DNA of 64,000 nt from UBA4416 sp964541155 (lineage in GTDB: Bacteria > Bacteroidota > Bacteroidia > B-17B0 > Aurantibacillaceae), in the NCBI GenBank assembly GCA_964541155.1, contig CAZIPC010000008.1, forward strand, positions 1 to 64,000. Reading direction: 5' to 3'. A program made the translations under genes and the position numbers. Shown here one piece after another: positions 34,670 through 43,872 of this stretch. Within the stretch, counting starts at the first letter, position 1; every line of letters starts with the position of its first letter. Below the pieces are notes generated by a model. It saw only the letters and a program-made list of their open reading frames with translations. It was not told the origin of the DNA and searched no databases.

Positions 34670-36689
34670 TATTAAAGTTTGGTTTAGTAGCACTTATAAA
34701 GCTCAATTCACCCAAGCTGTTCGAAGCCATCAAAATCATACCTCTACTTTCAATACCTTTTATTTTACGAGGAGCTAAGTTTACTAAAATACTTACTTGC
34801 TGTCCAATAATATCTTCAGGTTTATAGTATTCAGCAATTCCACTCACTACGGTTCGTTGGTCAATACCTGTGTCAATTTTTAATTTCAATAATTTATCAG
34901 TTTTAGGAACTCGTTCTGCTTCTAGGATTGTACCAGTTCTAATATCCATTTTGCTAAAATCATCAAAGGTAGTTTCTGCCTTAGCAGGTGATATTACAGT
35001 TATAGCATTAGCGCTTTTACTAGCTGCTAATTTATTTAGCTGTTTTTCAATATCAGCATCTTCAATTTTAGAAAACAATAATTCTTCTTTATTAATTACA
35101 TGTTCTGCTGCCATATTACTTGTTTGTTTAGCGGCATGCCACTTTAATGCTGGCATATTTAACATGTTAAATAATTTGGTAGATGTAAACGGAATAAAAG
35201 GTTCGCAAACAATAGCTAAATTACAGGTAATTTGCAATGCAATGTTCATAATTGTTTTTACTCGATCTTCATCTGTTTTAATTAATTTCCATGGTTCTGT
35301 TTCGGCTAGGTATTTATTTCCTAAACGCGCTAAATTCATCATTTCAGCCAAAGCTTCTCTAAATTTAAATTGCTCAATAGCCACAGAAATTTTGTCAGGA
35401 AAAGCTGATAGTTGTTCTAAAATTAATACATCTTCTTTGGTGTAAGTTGTAGCATGAGGCACAGACCCATTATAATATTTATGAGTTAATACCAATGTGC
35501 GATTTACAAAATTGCCTAAAATAGCTACTAACTCGCTATTGTTTTTGGTTTGAAAATCAGCCCAAGTAAAATCATTATCTTTTGTTTCTGGTGCATTTGA
35601 ACATAACGTATAACGCAGCACGTCTTGCTTATCTTTAAAGTCAATTAAATATTCATGCAACCATACTGCCCAATTACGTGATGTTGAAATTTTATCGCCT
35701 TCTAAATTTAAAAATTCATTTGCTGGAACATTATCTGCTAAAATAAAATCTCCATGTTCCATTAACATAGCAGGGAAAATGATGCAATGAAAAACAATAT
35801 TATCTTTTCCAATAAAATGAATTAAACGAGTTTCTTTGTCTTTCCAATACAATTCCCAATCATTAGGTTTTAATTCTTTAGTAGCCGAAATGTATCCAAT
35901 AGGAGCATCAAACCACACATAAAGCACCTTTCCTTCTGCATCTTTTACCGGAACTGGTACGCCCCAATCCAAATCACGAGTCATGGCACGTGGTTGCAAT
36001 CCATCGCCACTATCTAACCAACTTTTACATTGTCCGTACACATTTGTTTTCCAGTCCTTGTGTTGATTTAAATAATTTTGGATTTTTGGTTGTAATTTAT
36101 CTAATGGCAAAAACCAATTTTTAGTTTCTTTTAAAATAGGTTTACTTCCACTTAATGTTGATTTCGGATTAATCAGTTCTGTGGCATTTAACGTTGACCC
36201 ACATTTTTCGCACTGATCGCCATACGCCCCTGGATTTGAACATTTAGGACAAGTTCCTGTAATATAACGGTCTGCTAAAAACTGTTTAGCTTCTTCATCA
36301 TAATACTGTTCGGTTACTTCTTCAGTAAAAACACCTTTATCGTAAAGTGTTTTAAAAAAATCCGAAGCGGTTTCATGATGTGTTTTACTTGATGTTCGTG
36401 AATAAATATCAAAAGAAATACCAAATTCTTTAAAAGAATCGCCCATCATTTTGTGATATTTATCTACAACGTCTTGTGGTGTAATTCCTTCTTTTTTAGC
36501 TTTTATAGTAATTGGAACACCATGTTCATCGCTTCCACATATAAATATAACGTCTTCGCCTTTGCTTCTTTTATACCTCACAAAAATGTCTGAAGGTAAG
36601 TAACAGCCTGCTAAATGGCCAATATGAACTGGCCCATTGGCATATGGTAAAGCGGAAGTAACAAGTGTACGTTTATAAGTAGTTGACAT
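34650..36689 (-). CDS. metG: Methionyl-tRNA synthetase
   Basis: A 679-residue class I synthetase charging tRNA-Met. HIGH is at residues 22-25 (PVHIGHLAG), a zinc knuckle (CPKCSNPGAYGDQCEKCG) lies at about 140-160, the KMSKS loop reads KISTSR near 333, and a C-terminal tRNA-binding EMAP-like domain (about 575-679, MDIRTGTILEAERVPKTDKL) gives dimerisation. Length is normal. A TATCTTTA box upstream on the minus strand may be its -7 element. Confidence 0.96.
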   Translation of the reverse strand: MSTTYKRTLVTSALPYANGPVHIGHLAGCYLPSDIFVRYKRSKGEDVIFICGSDEHGVPITIKAKKEGITPQDVVDKYHKMMGDSFKEFGISFDIYSRTSSKTHHETASDFFKTLYDKGVFTEEVTEQYYDEEAKQFLADRYITGTCPKCSNPGAYGDQCEKCGSTLNATELINPKSTLSGSKPILKETKNWFLPLDKLQPKIQNYLNQHKDWKTNVYGQCKSWLDSGDGLQPRAMTRDLDWGVPVPVKDAEGKVLYVWFDAPIGYISATKELKPNDWELYWKDKETRLIHFIGKDNIVFHCIIFPAMLMEHGDFILADNVPANEFLNLEGDKISTSRNWAVWLHEYLIDFKDKQDVLRYTLCSNAPETKDNDFTWADFQTKNNSELVAILGNFVNRTLVLTHKYYNGSVPHATTYTKEDVLILEQLSAFPDKISVAIEQFKFREALAEMMNLARLGNKYLAETEPWKLIKTDEDRVKTIMNIALQITCNLAIVCEPFIPFTSTKLFNMLNMPALKWHAAKQTSNMAAEHVINKEELLFSKIEDADIEKQLNKLAASKSANAITVISPAKAETTFDDFSKMDIRTGTILEAERVPKTDKLLKLKIDTGIDQRTVVSGIAEYYKPEDIIGQQVSILVNLAPRKIKGIESRGMILMASNSLGELSFISATKPNFNNGSEIK

Positions 36690-36768
36690 AGTGTTTATTA
36701 AATAGCTAAAATGTTGTAAAATTGTGTAAAGATAGCATAAACTTTATTCATTAAAAATCAAAAATCCT

Positions 36769-37506
36769 ATGGCAGCAAATAACAAAGAAATCTGGAAACC
36801 AGTTAACCATTTAAAGCTAACAACTAGTAAAAAATACGCTGTATCTAATAAAGCTCGTTTAGCGTCTTATAGTACTAAAATAGACGATAAATTTATTTTA
36901 AAACAGCATTTAAATGGAGGGTTCCCAATGGTTACAATTCATGTTGGCGATAAAACAAAAGCTTTATTTACTCATCATGCAGTAGCTAACGCATTTTTAA
37001 GAAAACCAAGCCCAAAACATAAATATGTATTGCATTTAGATTATAATAAAGCAAATAATGAACTGTCTAATTTAAAATGGGCTACAAAAAAAGAGCAAGT
37101 AGAACATAGTAAAAAAAGCCCTTTTGTTCTAGCAGCAGCAGCCCGTAAAGTATATAATGGTGCAACATCAAAAAAATTAAATGAGAAAAAAGTTACTCAA
37201 TTAAAAACAGAAATTTGGAACCCAAAACGTAAATTAACGTTTAAGCAATTAGCGGCCAAATATGGTATTGCCGAAATGAATTTATACCGAATTAAAAATG
37301 GCGAATTGTGGTTTCATGTTCATGTAGAAGGTGAGCCTTTATTTCCTAAATATAAAGAACAATTAAAAAATATTGCATTTCGTGATAAAATAAAAGAAAA
37401 AGAAAAATCAGCGGCTAATAATAAAAAACTAGTAGCTAAAAAAACAATAAAAAAAACACCTGCAAAACCGTCTCAGGTTAAAAAAAATCTTCAGCTAAAA
37501 AAGTAG
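36769..37506 (+). CDS. NUMOD4/HNH-like DNA-binding protein, frameshifted tail
   Basis: A 245-residue protein. The N terminus resembles NUMOD4 (EIWKPVNH, YAVSNKARLASY), followed by an HNH-like segment (HHAVANAFLRKP, LHLDYNKANNELSNLKWATK; about 85-120) and a helix-turn-helix-like part (LTFKQLAAKYGIAEMNLYRI, about 165-185). It looks like a domesticated homing-endonuclease relative. The C-terminal 35 residues are Lys rich. In an eight-A run at 37480-37487 a -1 slip would give the ending SSAKKVVVKKKKK and a stop at 37527-37529 that overlaps the next ATG as TAATG; the unshifted frame instead ends at 37506. Confidence 0.75.
   Translation: MAANNKEIWKPVNHLKLTTSKKYAVSNKARLASYSTKIDDKFILKQHLNGGFPMVTIHVGDKTKALFTHHAVANAFLRKPSPKHKYVLHLDYNKANNELSNLKWATKKEQVEHSKKSPFVLAAAARKVYNGATSKKLNEKKVTQLKTEIWNPKRKLTFKQLAAKYGIAEMNLYRIKNGELWFHVHVEGEPLFPKYKEQLKNIAFRDKIKEKEKSAANNKKLVAKKTIKKTPAKPSQVKKNLQLKK
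37480..37487 (+). other. Eight-A slippery run, probable -1 frameshift site
   Basis: In frame the run reads AAA AAA AA(T); it contains the A AAA AAA heptamer. Moving back one base extends the upstream gene by a basic tail to a stop (37527-37529) that overlaps the start codon of the LD-carboxypeptidase gene. Confidence 0.5.
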
Positions 37507-37528
37507 TGGTTAAGAAAAAGAAAAAATA

Positions 37529-38422
37529 ATGGTTTTACCTGCTTATTTAAAACAAGGAGATAAAGTTGCAATTATAGCAACTGCCCGAAAAATAAGTAAT
37601 GAAGAGATACAACCAGCCGTAGCTTTAATAGAGAGCTACGGCTTTTCGGTGGTATTAGGTAAATATTTATTTGCTACACATCATCAATATGCAGGAACTG
37701 ATGAGCAACGTGCTAGTGATTTACAATGGGCGTTAAATGATACATCTATAAAAGCAATTATTATTGCTCGTGGAGGCTATGGTTCGGTAAGATTATTGGA
37801 GTATATTGATTTTACAGAATTAAAAAAACATCCCAAATGGATAGTAGGTTATAGTGATGTTACTGTTCTGCATCAAGCGGTTCATAACTTAGGTATAGCA
37901 TCATTACATGCCACAATGCCTTTAAATTTTACTAAAAATACTCAAGCCACAAAAAGCCTATTTAATGCATTAATGGGCAATTTAATTAGGATTAATACCG
38001 AAGATAATTATTCTAATATTTCGGGTGTTGCAAAAGGGCTGTTAGTAGGAGGCAATCTCTCATTAATTTATGCCTTATCTGGAACAAAATTTGATATTGA
38101 TACGAAAGATAAAATATTATTTATTGAAGATTTAGACGAATACTTGTATCATTTAGATAGAATGATGATGCAGTTAAAATTATCAGGAAAATTAAAACAC
38201 CTTAAGGCTCTTATTGTGGGCGGAATGACAGATATGAAAGATAATCCCATCCCTTTTGGTAAATTTCCAGAAGAAATTATTTTAGATGCTGTAAAAGAGT
38301 ATAATTATCCAGTTTGTTTTGATTTCCCAGCAGGACATATTGATAATAATATGGCCTTATTCTTTGGTAGAGAAGTAGAGTTAAATGTGCTTAACAATCA
38401 AGCGCATCTAACTTACCTATAA
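37529..38422 (+). CDS. LD-carboxypeptidase (peptidase family S66)
   Basis: A 297-residue protein of the LdcA family, which removes the terminal D-Ala from muropeptide tetrapeptides during peptidoglycan recycling. The S66 features are visible: ARGGYGSVRLL, nucleophile Ser in VGYSDVTVLH, Glu in LFIEDLDEYLYHLDRM and His in PAGHIDNNMAL. There is no signal peptide, fitting a cytoplasmic enzyme. Its ATG overlaps the -1-frame stop of the HNH-like gene, suggesting translational coupling. Confidence 0.92.
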   Translation: MVLPAYLKQGDKVAIIATARKISNEEIQPAVALIESYGFSVVLGKYLFATHHQYAGTDEQRASDLQWALNDTSIKAIIIARGGYGSVRLLEYIDFTELKKHPKWIVGYSDVTVLHQAVHNLGIASLHATMPLNFTKNTQATKSLFNALMGNLIRINTEDNYSNISGVAKGLLVGGNLSLIYALSGTKFDIDTKDKILFIEDLDEYLYHLDRMMMQLKLSGKLKHLKALIVGGMTDMKDNPIPFGKFPEEIILDAVKEYNYPVCFDFPAGHIDNNMALFFGREVELNVLNNQAHLTYL

Positions 38423-38478
38423 GTATGATATTGCTTTAAAATCTATAAAATCTCAAGAATAAATCCACTTATTATTTC

Positions 38479-38486
38479 TATTTTTG
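38479..38486 (+). promoter_or_regulatory. TAnnTTTG -7 box of tyrS
   Basis: TATTTTTG matches the -7 consensus and lies 16 bases before the tyrS ATG. No -33 TTTG is seen at the usual spacing. Confidence 0.5.
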
Positions 38487-38502
38487 AATTTCAATTATAA
38501 AC

Positions 38503-39789
38503 ATGAAGACAAATTTTATAGAAGAATTAAAATGGCGTGGTATTTTACATGATGTAATGCCAGGTACAGAAGAACTCCTAAATAAAGAAATAGTAACAGG
38601 ATATATTGGATTTGATCCAACAGCAGATAGTTTACACGTAGGTAGTTTAGCACAAATTATGACTTTACTTAGATTTCAATTAGCAGGTCATAAACCGTTA
38701 GCCTTGGTAGGAGGCGCTACAGGAATGGTAGGAGACCCAAGTGGTAAATCGGCTGAGAGAAATTTATTGGATGTAAGTACATTAAACAAAAACATAGAAG
38801 GTATCAAAAAACAATTAAGTCAATTTTTAGATTTTAATTGTGGAGAGAATAGTGCAGAATTAGTTAATAATTACGATTGGTTTAAAAATTATTCATTTTT
38901 AGATTTCATTCGCGATGCAGGAAAACATATTACTGTAAATTATATGATGGCAAAAGATTCTGTTAAAAATCGTATTAATGGAGACGCTGGAATGTCTTTT
39001 ACAGAATTTAGTTATCAGTTAATCCAAGGCTACGATTTTTATTATTTGTGGAAAGAAAAAAACTGCAAAATCCAAATGGGAGGCTCTGATCAGTGGGGTA
39101 ATATAACTACAGGAACAGAGTTTATTCGCAGGAAATCAAGTGGAGAAGCCTTTGCATTAACCACACAGTTAATTAAAAAATCAGATGGAACAAAATTTGG
39201 TAAATCTGAAGGTGGTAATATCTGGCTAGATAAAGAAAAAACATCTCCATATAAGTTTTATCAATTTTGGTTAAACGTAAGTGATGAAGATGCAAAATCA
39301 TACATTCGAATTTTTACATTATTAAATAAAATAGAAATCGAAGAATTAGAAGCAAAACATAATGAGGCACCACACGAACGTTATTTGCAAAAGGCATTAG
39401 CAAAAGAAATTACAATAAGAGTTCATAGCGAGTCTGATTACGAACAAGCTATTCAAACCGCTGAATTTTTATTTAAATCAAAAGCTGAAGATGTATCTAA
39501 ATTAGATGTAAATGCATTTGAAAAAATGTTAGGAGGCATAGATACTTTTGAGGTAAATAAATCAGATATTGTTAATGGAATAAATGTAGTAGATCTATTA
39601 GTTGATAAAACATCTGTTTTTCCTAGTAAAACCGAAGCACGCAAGATGGTTTCAGGTAATGCAGTAAGTATTAATAAAACAAAAGTTACAGATGTAAATG
39701 GTGTAATTAATATAGAGAATTTTAACGGTAGTAAATACTTACTAGTAAGTAAAGGAAAAAAAGAAAATTATTTAATAAAATTAATTTAA
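38503..39789 (+). CDS. tyrS: Tyrosyl-tRNA synthetase
   Basis: A 428-residue class I synthetase. The HIGH-like motif is HVGS in GFDPTADSLHVGSLAQ, the tyrosine site holds QGYDFYYLW and GSDQWGNIT, and the KMSKS loop reads KFGKSEGG. An S4 RNA-binding domain fills the C terminus (about 365-428, FPSKTEARKMVSGNAVSIN). Length and layout are normal for the bacterial TyrS type. It has its own promoter box. Confidence 0.96.
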   Translation: MKTNFIEELKWRGILHDVMPGTEELLNKEIVTGYIGFDPTADSLHVGSLAQIMTLLRFQLAGHKPLALVGGATGMVGDPSGKSAERNLLDVSTLNKNIEGIKKQLSQFLDFNCGENSAELVNNYDWFKNYSFLDFIRDAGKHITVNYMMAKDSVKNRINGDAGMSFTEFSYQLIQGYDFYYLWKEKNCKIQMGGSDQWGNITTGTEFIRRKSSGEAFALTTQLIKKSDGTKFGKSEGGNIWLDKEKTSPYKFYQFWLNVSDEDAKSYIRIFTLLNKIEIEELEAKHNEAPHERYLQKALAKEITIRVHSESDYEQAIQTAEFLFKSKAEDVSKLDVNAFEKMLGGIDTFEVNKSDIVNGINVVDLLVDKTSVFPSKTEARKMVSGNAVSINKTKVTDVNGVINIENFNGSKYLLVSKGKKENYLIKLI

Positions 39790-39832
39790 TTTTTTTACCC
39801 CTTAACCTTTATAATTAATAACATAAATAATT

Positions 39833-40231
39833 ATGATAAAAGATATTGTTTTTCCAGAAGTAGAAGATATAGCAATTGCAATTGTTAAGGAAATAGAAGG
39901 ATTAGAGGAGTATAATGTTTATTTAATAAATTTAAAAAATGAAGATATTAAAAATATACTAGTAACATCAACAGGTTATGGTATGATTAATAACGAAACA
40001 AAAAAAACAAGTACGCTCCGACATTTTTTCAATGAAATCAAGCAACATGATTTTATGACGATAGAACCTATCACAAAAGAAGTATTTGCTTTAAGTAACG
40101 AATATTGGGTTAGCTTTACCTTAAATAATCAACTATTTGATAAAAAATTTGTGTTTTTAGCTGAAACTATCATTGAAGCTAATTTTATAAATATTCCAAT
40201 CATCAATAAAAAAGGGGTAATCATCAAATAA
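39833..40231 (+). CDS. Conserved hypothetical protein
   Basis: A 132-residue soluble protein without signal or membrane segment. The sequence VFPEVEDIAIAIVKEIEG, EYNVYLINLKNE, TSTLRHFFNEI, ALSNEYWVSFTLNNQ and the end IPIINKKGVIIK belong to a protein family widespread in Bacteroidota, sometimes misnamed as a phenylalanyl-tRNA synthetase subunit. Its function is unknown. It follows tyrS by 43 bases and is closed by a terminator. Confidence 0.8.
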   Translation: MIKDIVFPEVEDIAIAIVKEIEGLEEYNVYLINLKNEDIKNILVTSTGYGMINNETKKTSTLRHFFNEIKQHDFMTIEPITKEVFALSNEYWVSFTLNNQLFDKKFVFLAETIIEANFINIPIINKKGVIIK

Positions 40232-40256
40232 ATCATCCTTTTTCAAAAAAATCAAT

Positions 40257-40284
40257 AAACATCCCATTTTTTGGGATGTTTTTG
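40257..40284 (+). terminator. Terminator after the conserved hypothetical
   Basis: A 10-bp stem AAACATCCCA/TGGGATGTTT with a T loop is followed by more T residues. It lies about 25 bases after the stop codon and separates this gene from the E1 gene. Confidence 0.85.
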
Positions 40285-40370
40285 TATGTATAATACTGTT
40301 TTTTTTATACTTTTAAGCTTTTAGTTAGCATATTAAATAGCAATTATACTTATAAGAACAAATTACTAAA

Positions 40371-42434
40371 GTGAAAGAGAAAATATCTGTTGACATACTC
40401 AAAAAAGCTTATACCTTAATGTTTACTGCTAAAAGCATGGCAGATTTATATGAGGGAAATAAAGATATTACAGCTAAATACGTTCACGCTACATCTCGAG
40501 GACATGAAGCTATTCAAATAGCTCTTGGATTGCAGCTATTACCTCAAGATTTTGTAAGCCCATACTACCGTGATGATAGCATGTTATTAGCAATTGGAAT
40601 GACGCCTTTTGAATTGATGCTTCAATTATTAGCTAAACGCAACGATCCTTTTTCTGGTGGAAGAACTTATTACTCGCACCCTAGTTTGCGAAGAGACGAT
40701 ATGCCTAAAATCCCACATCAAAGTAGTGCTACTGGCATGCAAGCTATTCCTACTACCGGTGTTGCTATGGGAATTCAATATTTAGAATTAAATAATTTAC
40801 AAAAAGAATATAACGGTTTAAACCCTGTGGCTGTATGTTCTTTAGGAGATGCTAGCTGCACAGAAGGAGAAGTAGCAGAGGCTTTTCAGATGGCTACATT
40901 AAAAAAACTCCCAATTTTATACTTAGTGCAAGATAATGAATGGGATATATCCGCAAATGCAAAAGAAATACGTTCTCAAGACATTACAGAGTACGCTAAA
41001 GGTTTTAAAGGGTTAGAAACTCGTACAATTGACGGAACAGATTTTGTCCTTTCTTATAAAACAATACATGAGTGTTTAGAGATTGTTCGTAAAGAGCGTA
41101 GACCAATACTTGTACATGCTAAAGTTCCGTTATTAAATCATCATACATCAGGAGTTCGTAAAGAGTGGTATAGAGATGATTTAGAAGAATGCGCTAAAAA
41201 AGATCCATTGCCTCGTCTAAAAAATCAATTAATTGTTGCCGGCATCGAAACCTCAGAAATAAAGAACATTGAAAAAGCAGCAATTCAGTTAGTAGAGACA
41301 GAATATCAAAAAGCCTTATTAGAAGAAGATCCTCGTCCAGAAGATTTATTATTGCACGATTTTGCACCAACGCCTATTACCGAGGAAAAAGGAAATAGAG
41401 AACCAAGAGGCAAAGAGAAAACCGTTATGGTAGATAGTGCATTATTTGCTATCAGAGAAATAATGGAAAAAAATCCTCATGCCTTATTATATGGGCAGGA
41501 TGTAGGGAAACGTTTAGGTGGTGTGTTTAGAGAGGCAGCAACGCTGGCTCAAACATTTGGCGATAACAGAGTATTTAATACCCCCATACAGGAAGCATTT
41601 ATTATTGGAAGCACTGTTGGTATGAGCGCTGTTGGATTAAAACCAATAGTAGAAGTGCAATTTGCTGATTATATATGGCCAGGATTAAATCAGTTATTTA
41701 CAGAGGTAAGTCGATCATGCTATTTAAGTAATGGAAAATGGCCAGTGAGTTGTGTTATTCGTGTACCTATCGGAGCGTATGGAAGTGGAGGACCTTATCA
41801 CTCTAGTTCTGTTGAGAGTGTTTTAGCAAATATTAAAGGAATTAAAATTGCATACCCTAGTACTGGTGCTGATTTAAAAGGGTTAATGAAGTCGGCATTT
41901 TATGACCCAAATCCAGTAGTTATGTTAGAGCACAAAGGCTTATATTGGAGTAAAATTAAAGGAACTGAAGACGCTAAAACTATTGAGCCAGACGAAGATT
42001 ATGTTATTCCATTTGGGAAAGGTAGAATTGTTGAGGAAGCAACTGAAGAAAATATTAAATTAGGTAGTTCCATAACCGTTATAACATATGGTATGGGAGT
42101 TTATTGGGCAAAAACAGCGGCTAAAAAATTTGAAGGGAAAGTAGAAATTGTAGATTTAAGAACAATCTCGCCTATTGATGAAGAATTAATTTTTGCAAGT
42201 GCAACTAAACATGGAAAATGTTTAGTGCTAACAGAAGAGCCTGTTTTTAATGGTTTTGCTCAAAGTATTGCTGCTCGTATATCCGAAAATTGTTTCAAAA
42301 AACTTGACGCCCCTGTTAAAGTGATTGGCGCCGAAAATTTACCTGCTATACCTTTAAATTCTATTTTAGAAAAAACAATGTTACCAAATGCAGATAAAGT
42401 AGAGCTTGCAATAAAACAACTATTAGATTATTAA
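40371..42434 (+). CDS. 2-oxoacid dehydrogenase E1, fused alpha and beta subunits
   Basis: A 687-residue thiamine-diphosphate enzyme in which the E1 alpha (about 1-330) and beta (about 350-687) subunits are joined in one chain. The alpha half shows the TPP motif GDASCTEGEVAEAFQMA and the SRGHEA segment; the beta half shows YGQDVGKRLGG, EVQFADYIWPG and LRTISPIDEE. It probably decarboxylates branched-chain 2-oxoacids or pyruvate and feeds a lipoyl E2. The fusion is common in Bacteroidota. E2 and E3 genes are not in the window. The start is GTG; no closer ATG fits. Confidence 0.92.
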   Translation: MKEKISVDILKKAYTLMFTAKSMADLYEGNKDITAKYVHATSRGHEAIQIALGLQLLPQDFVSPYYRDDSMLLAIGMTPFELMLQLLAKRNDPFSGGRTYYSHPSLRRDDMPKIPHQSSATGMQAIPTTGVAMGIQYLELNNLQKEYNGLNPVAVCSLGDASCTEGEVAEAFQMATLKKLPILYLVQDNEWDISANAKEIRSQDITEYAKGFKGLETRTIDGTDFVLSYKTIHECLEIVRKERRPILVHAKVPLLNHHTSGVRKEWYRDDLEECAKKDPLPRLKNQLIVAGIETSEIKNIEKAAIQLVETEYQKALLEEDPRPEDLLLHDFAPTPITEEKGNREPRGKEKTVMVDSALFAIREIMEKNPHALLYGQDVGKRLGGVFREAATLAQTFGDNRVFNTPIQEAFIIGSTVGMSAVGLKPIVEVQFADYIWPGLNQLFTEVSRSCYLSNGKWPVSCVIRVPIGAYGSGGPYHSSSVESVLANIKGIKIAYPSTGADLKGLMKSAFYDPNPVVMLEHKGLYWSKIKGTEDAKTIEPDEDYVIPFGKGRIVEEATEENIKLGSSITVITYGMGVYWAKTAAKKFEGKVEIVDLRTISPIDEELIFASATKHGKCLVLTEEPVFNGFAQSIAARISENCFKKLDAPVKVIGAENLPAIPLNSILEKTMLPNADKVELAIKQLLDY

Positions 42435-42450
42435 AAACATTATTAAAATA

Positions 42451-42480
42451 AAAAATGCTTTACAATTGTAAAGCATTTTT
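42451..42480. terminator. Bidirectional terminator between E1 and hemL
   Basis: A perfect 30-base palindrome (AAAAATGCTTTACA with its complement) carries T runs on both strands and lies between two convergent genes, so it can serve both. Confidence 0.9.
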
Positions 42481-42489
42481 TATTTTAAA

Positions 42490-43767
42490 TTATAATGATT
42501 GAAAGGCTATTTCAAAAGCTTTAATTGTTTTTTCAATATCCTCTTGAGAGTGTGCTTCACTAACAAACCCTACCTCATATCCAGATGGTCCTGTATAAAT
42601 ACCTTGGTGCAATAAAGCATGATATAATATTTTAAAATGTTTCATGCTGTCAGCATCAATATCTTCCGAACATCTTATAGCATCTTTATTAGTAAAGGCA
42701 AGCCAAAAAATAGAACCAATATTAAATATTTTAAAATGATGTTTTGTATTGGCACTTAATCCAGAAATTAATTGTTGTGTTTTTATTTCTAAATTTTTAT
42801 AAAAATCAGGCTTTAAACATTCTGTTAATTGTGCTATTCCAGCAGTCATAGCAACTGGGTTTCCACTTAATGTGCCAGCTTGATAAACGTTACCTTCAGG
42901 CGATATAGAAGACATAATTTCTTTACTAGCACCATAAGCCCCTACTGGAAAACCACCTCCTATTATTTTTCCATAAGTAATAATATCTGGTTTAATATTG
43001 TAATAGCCGGCTGCTCCGCAAAAGCCAACTCTAAATCCGCTAATAACTTCATCAAATAATAATAATGTTTTGTTTGCAGTACAAATATCTCTCAAATACT
43101 GTAAGTATGATTTTTCTTGCAATAGCAACCCATTATTTGCAGGAATAGGTTCTATAATAACACAGGCTATTTCATTTTTAAATTGTTCAAAAGCTTGTTC
43201 TACAGCTTCTTTATTATTAAGAGGAACAACAATCGTTTCTTTAACAAAACTTTCTGGAACACCAGCTGATGAAGTTTCTCCAAAAGTTACCAAACCCGAA
43301 CCTGCTTTTACTAATAACGAATCGGAGTGTCCATGGTAACAGCCTTCAAATTTTAAAATTTTCGTTCTTCCTGTATACCCTCTAGCTAAACGTATGGCAC
43401 TCATAACGGCCTCTGTACCACTGCTTACAAAACGTATTTTTTCTATATACTGATTGTTTGTTAAAATTAGTTCAGCTAATTCATTTTCTAAGCGAGTGGG
43501 AGCGCCAAATGATGTTCCGTTTCGCATTGTTTTTTCTACAGCATTTAATACATTATCGTTTGCATGACCTAAAATTAAAGGCCCCCAACTAGCGCAATAG
43601 TCTATATATTCATTGCCATCAGCATCCCACACATGAGATCCTTTACCTTTATCTATAAATATTGGAGTTCCTCCAACACTTCTAAAGGCACGAACTGGAG
43701 AGTTTACACCGCCTGGAAAAAAAGCTTTTGCTTTTTCGAATAATTGAGCTGATACTTGATTTTTCAT
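42490..43767 (-). CDS. hemL: Glutamate-1-semialdehyde 2,1-aminomutase
   Basis: A 425-residue class III PLP aminotransferase-fold enzyme of the C5 heme pathway making 5-aminolevulinate. The PLP lysine is in TYGKIIGGGFPVGAYG near residue 265; FPGGVNSPVRAF, SSGTEAVMSAIRLARG and GCYHGHSDSLLVKAGSG are typical. The frame opens 20 codons earlier, but a TAnnTTTG box sits in that extension, so ATG 43767 (MKNQVSAQLFEKAK) is the start. HemL in the same window as the ccm operon fits cytochrome synthesis, though the two are not one operon. Confidence 0.95.
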   Translation of the reverse strand: MKNQVSAQLFEKAKAFFPGGVNSPVRAFRSVGGTPIFIDKGKGSHVWDADGNEYIDYCASWGPLILGHANDNVLNAVEKTMRNGTSFGAPTRLENELAELILTNNQYIEKIRFVSSGTEAVMSAIRLARGYTGRTKILKFEGCYHGHSDSLLVKAGSGLVTFGETSSAGVPESFVKETIVVPLNNKEAVEQAFEQFKNEIACVIIEPIPANNGLLLQEKSYLQYLRDICTANKTLLLFDEVISGFRVGFCGAAGYYNIKPDIITYGKIIGGGFPVGAYGASKEIMSSISPEGNVYQAGTLSGNPVAMTAGIAQLTECLKPDFYKNLEIKTQQLISGLSANTKHHFKIFNIGSIFWLAFTNKDAIRCSEDIDADSMKHFKILYHALLHQGIYTGPSGYEVGFVSEAHSQEDIEKTIKAFEIAFQSL

Positions 43768-43784
43768 TTCTGGAAATTTTGTGG

Positions 43785-43792
43785 CAAAGATA
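43785..43792 (-). promoter_or_regulatory. TAnnTTTG -7 box of hemL
   Basis: The minus strand reads TATCTTTG, 17 bases before the preferred hemL ATG. It lies downstream of the longer alternative start, which it therefore excludes. Confidence 0.55.
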
Positions 43793-43827
43793 CTTGTTTG
43801 ATAGACATATTTTAATTTCTTTATCAT

Positions 43828-43858
43828 AAAAAAGCCATCTAATTTAGATGGCTTTTTT
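43828..43858 (-). terminator. Terminator after the CtpA-like operon
   Basis: A 15-bp palindromic stem (AAAAAAGCCATCTAA with its complement) with A and T runs lies 15 bases after the stop codon of the 152-residue gene on the minus strand and upstream of hemL. Confidence 0.88.
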
Positions 43859-43872
43859 ATGTGATAAATTGT

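Noticed and set aside
34870..35445. Plus-strand open frame of 191 codons inside metG
   Set aside because: Fully antisense to metG, which has all synthetase motifs; composition is that of a complement-strand shadow.
43768..43827. 20-codon N-terminal extension of hemL
   Set aside because: An exact TAnnTTTG promoter box lies within the extension and the family start aligns with the downstream ATG.
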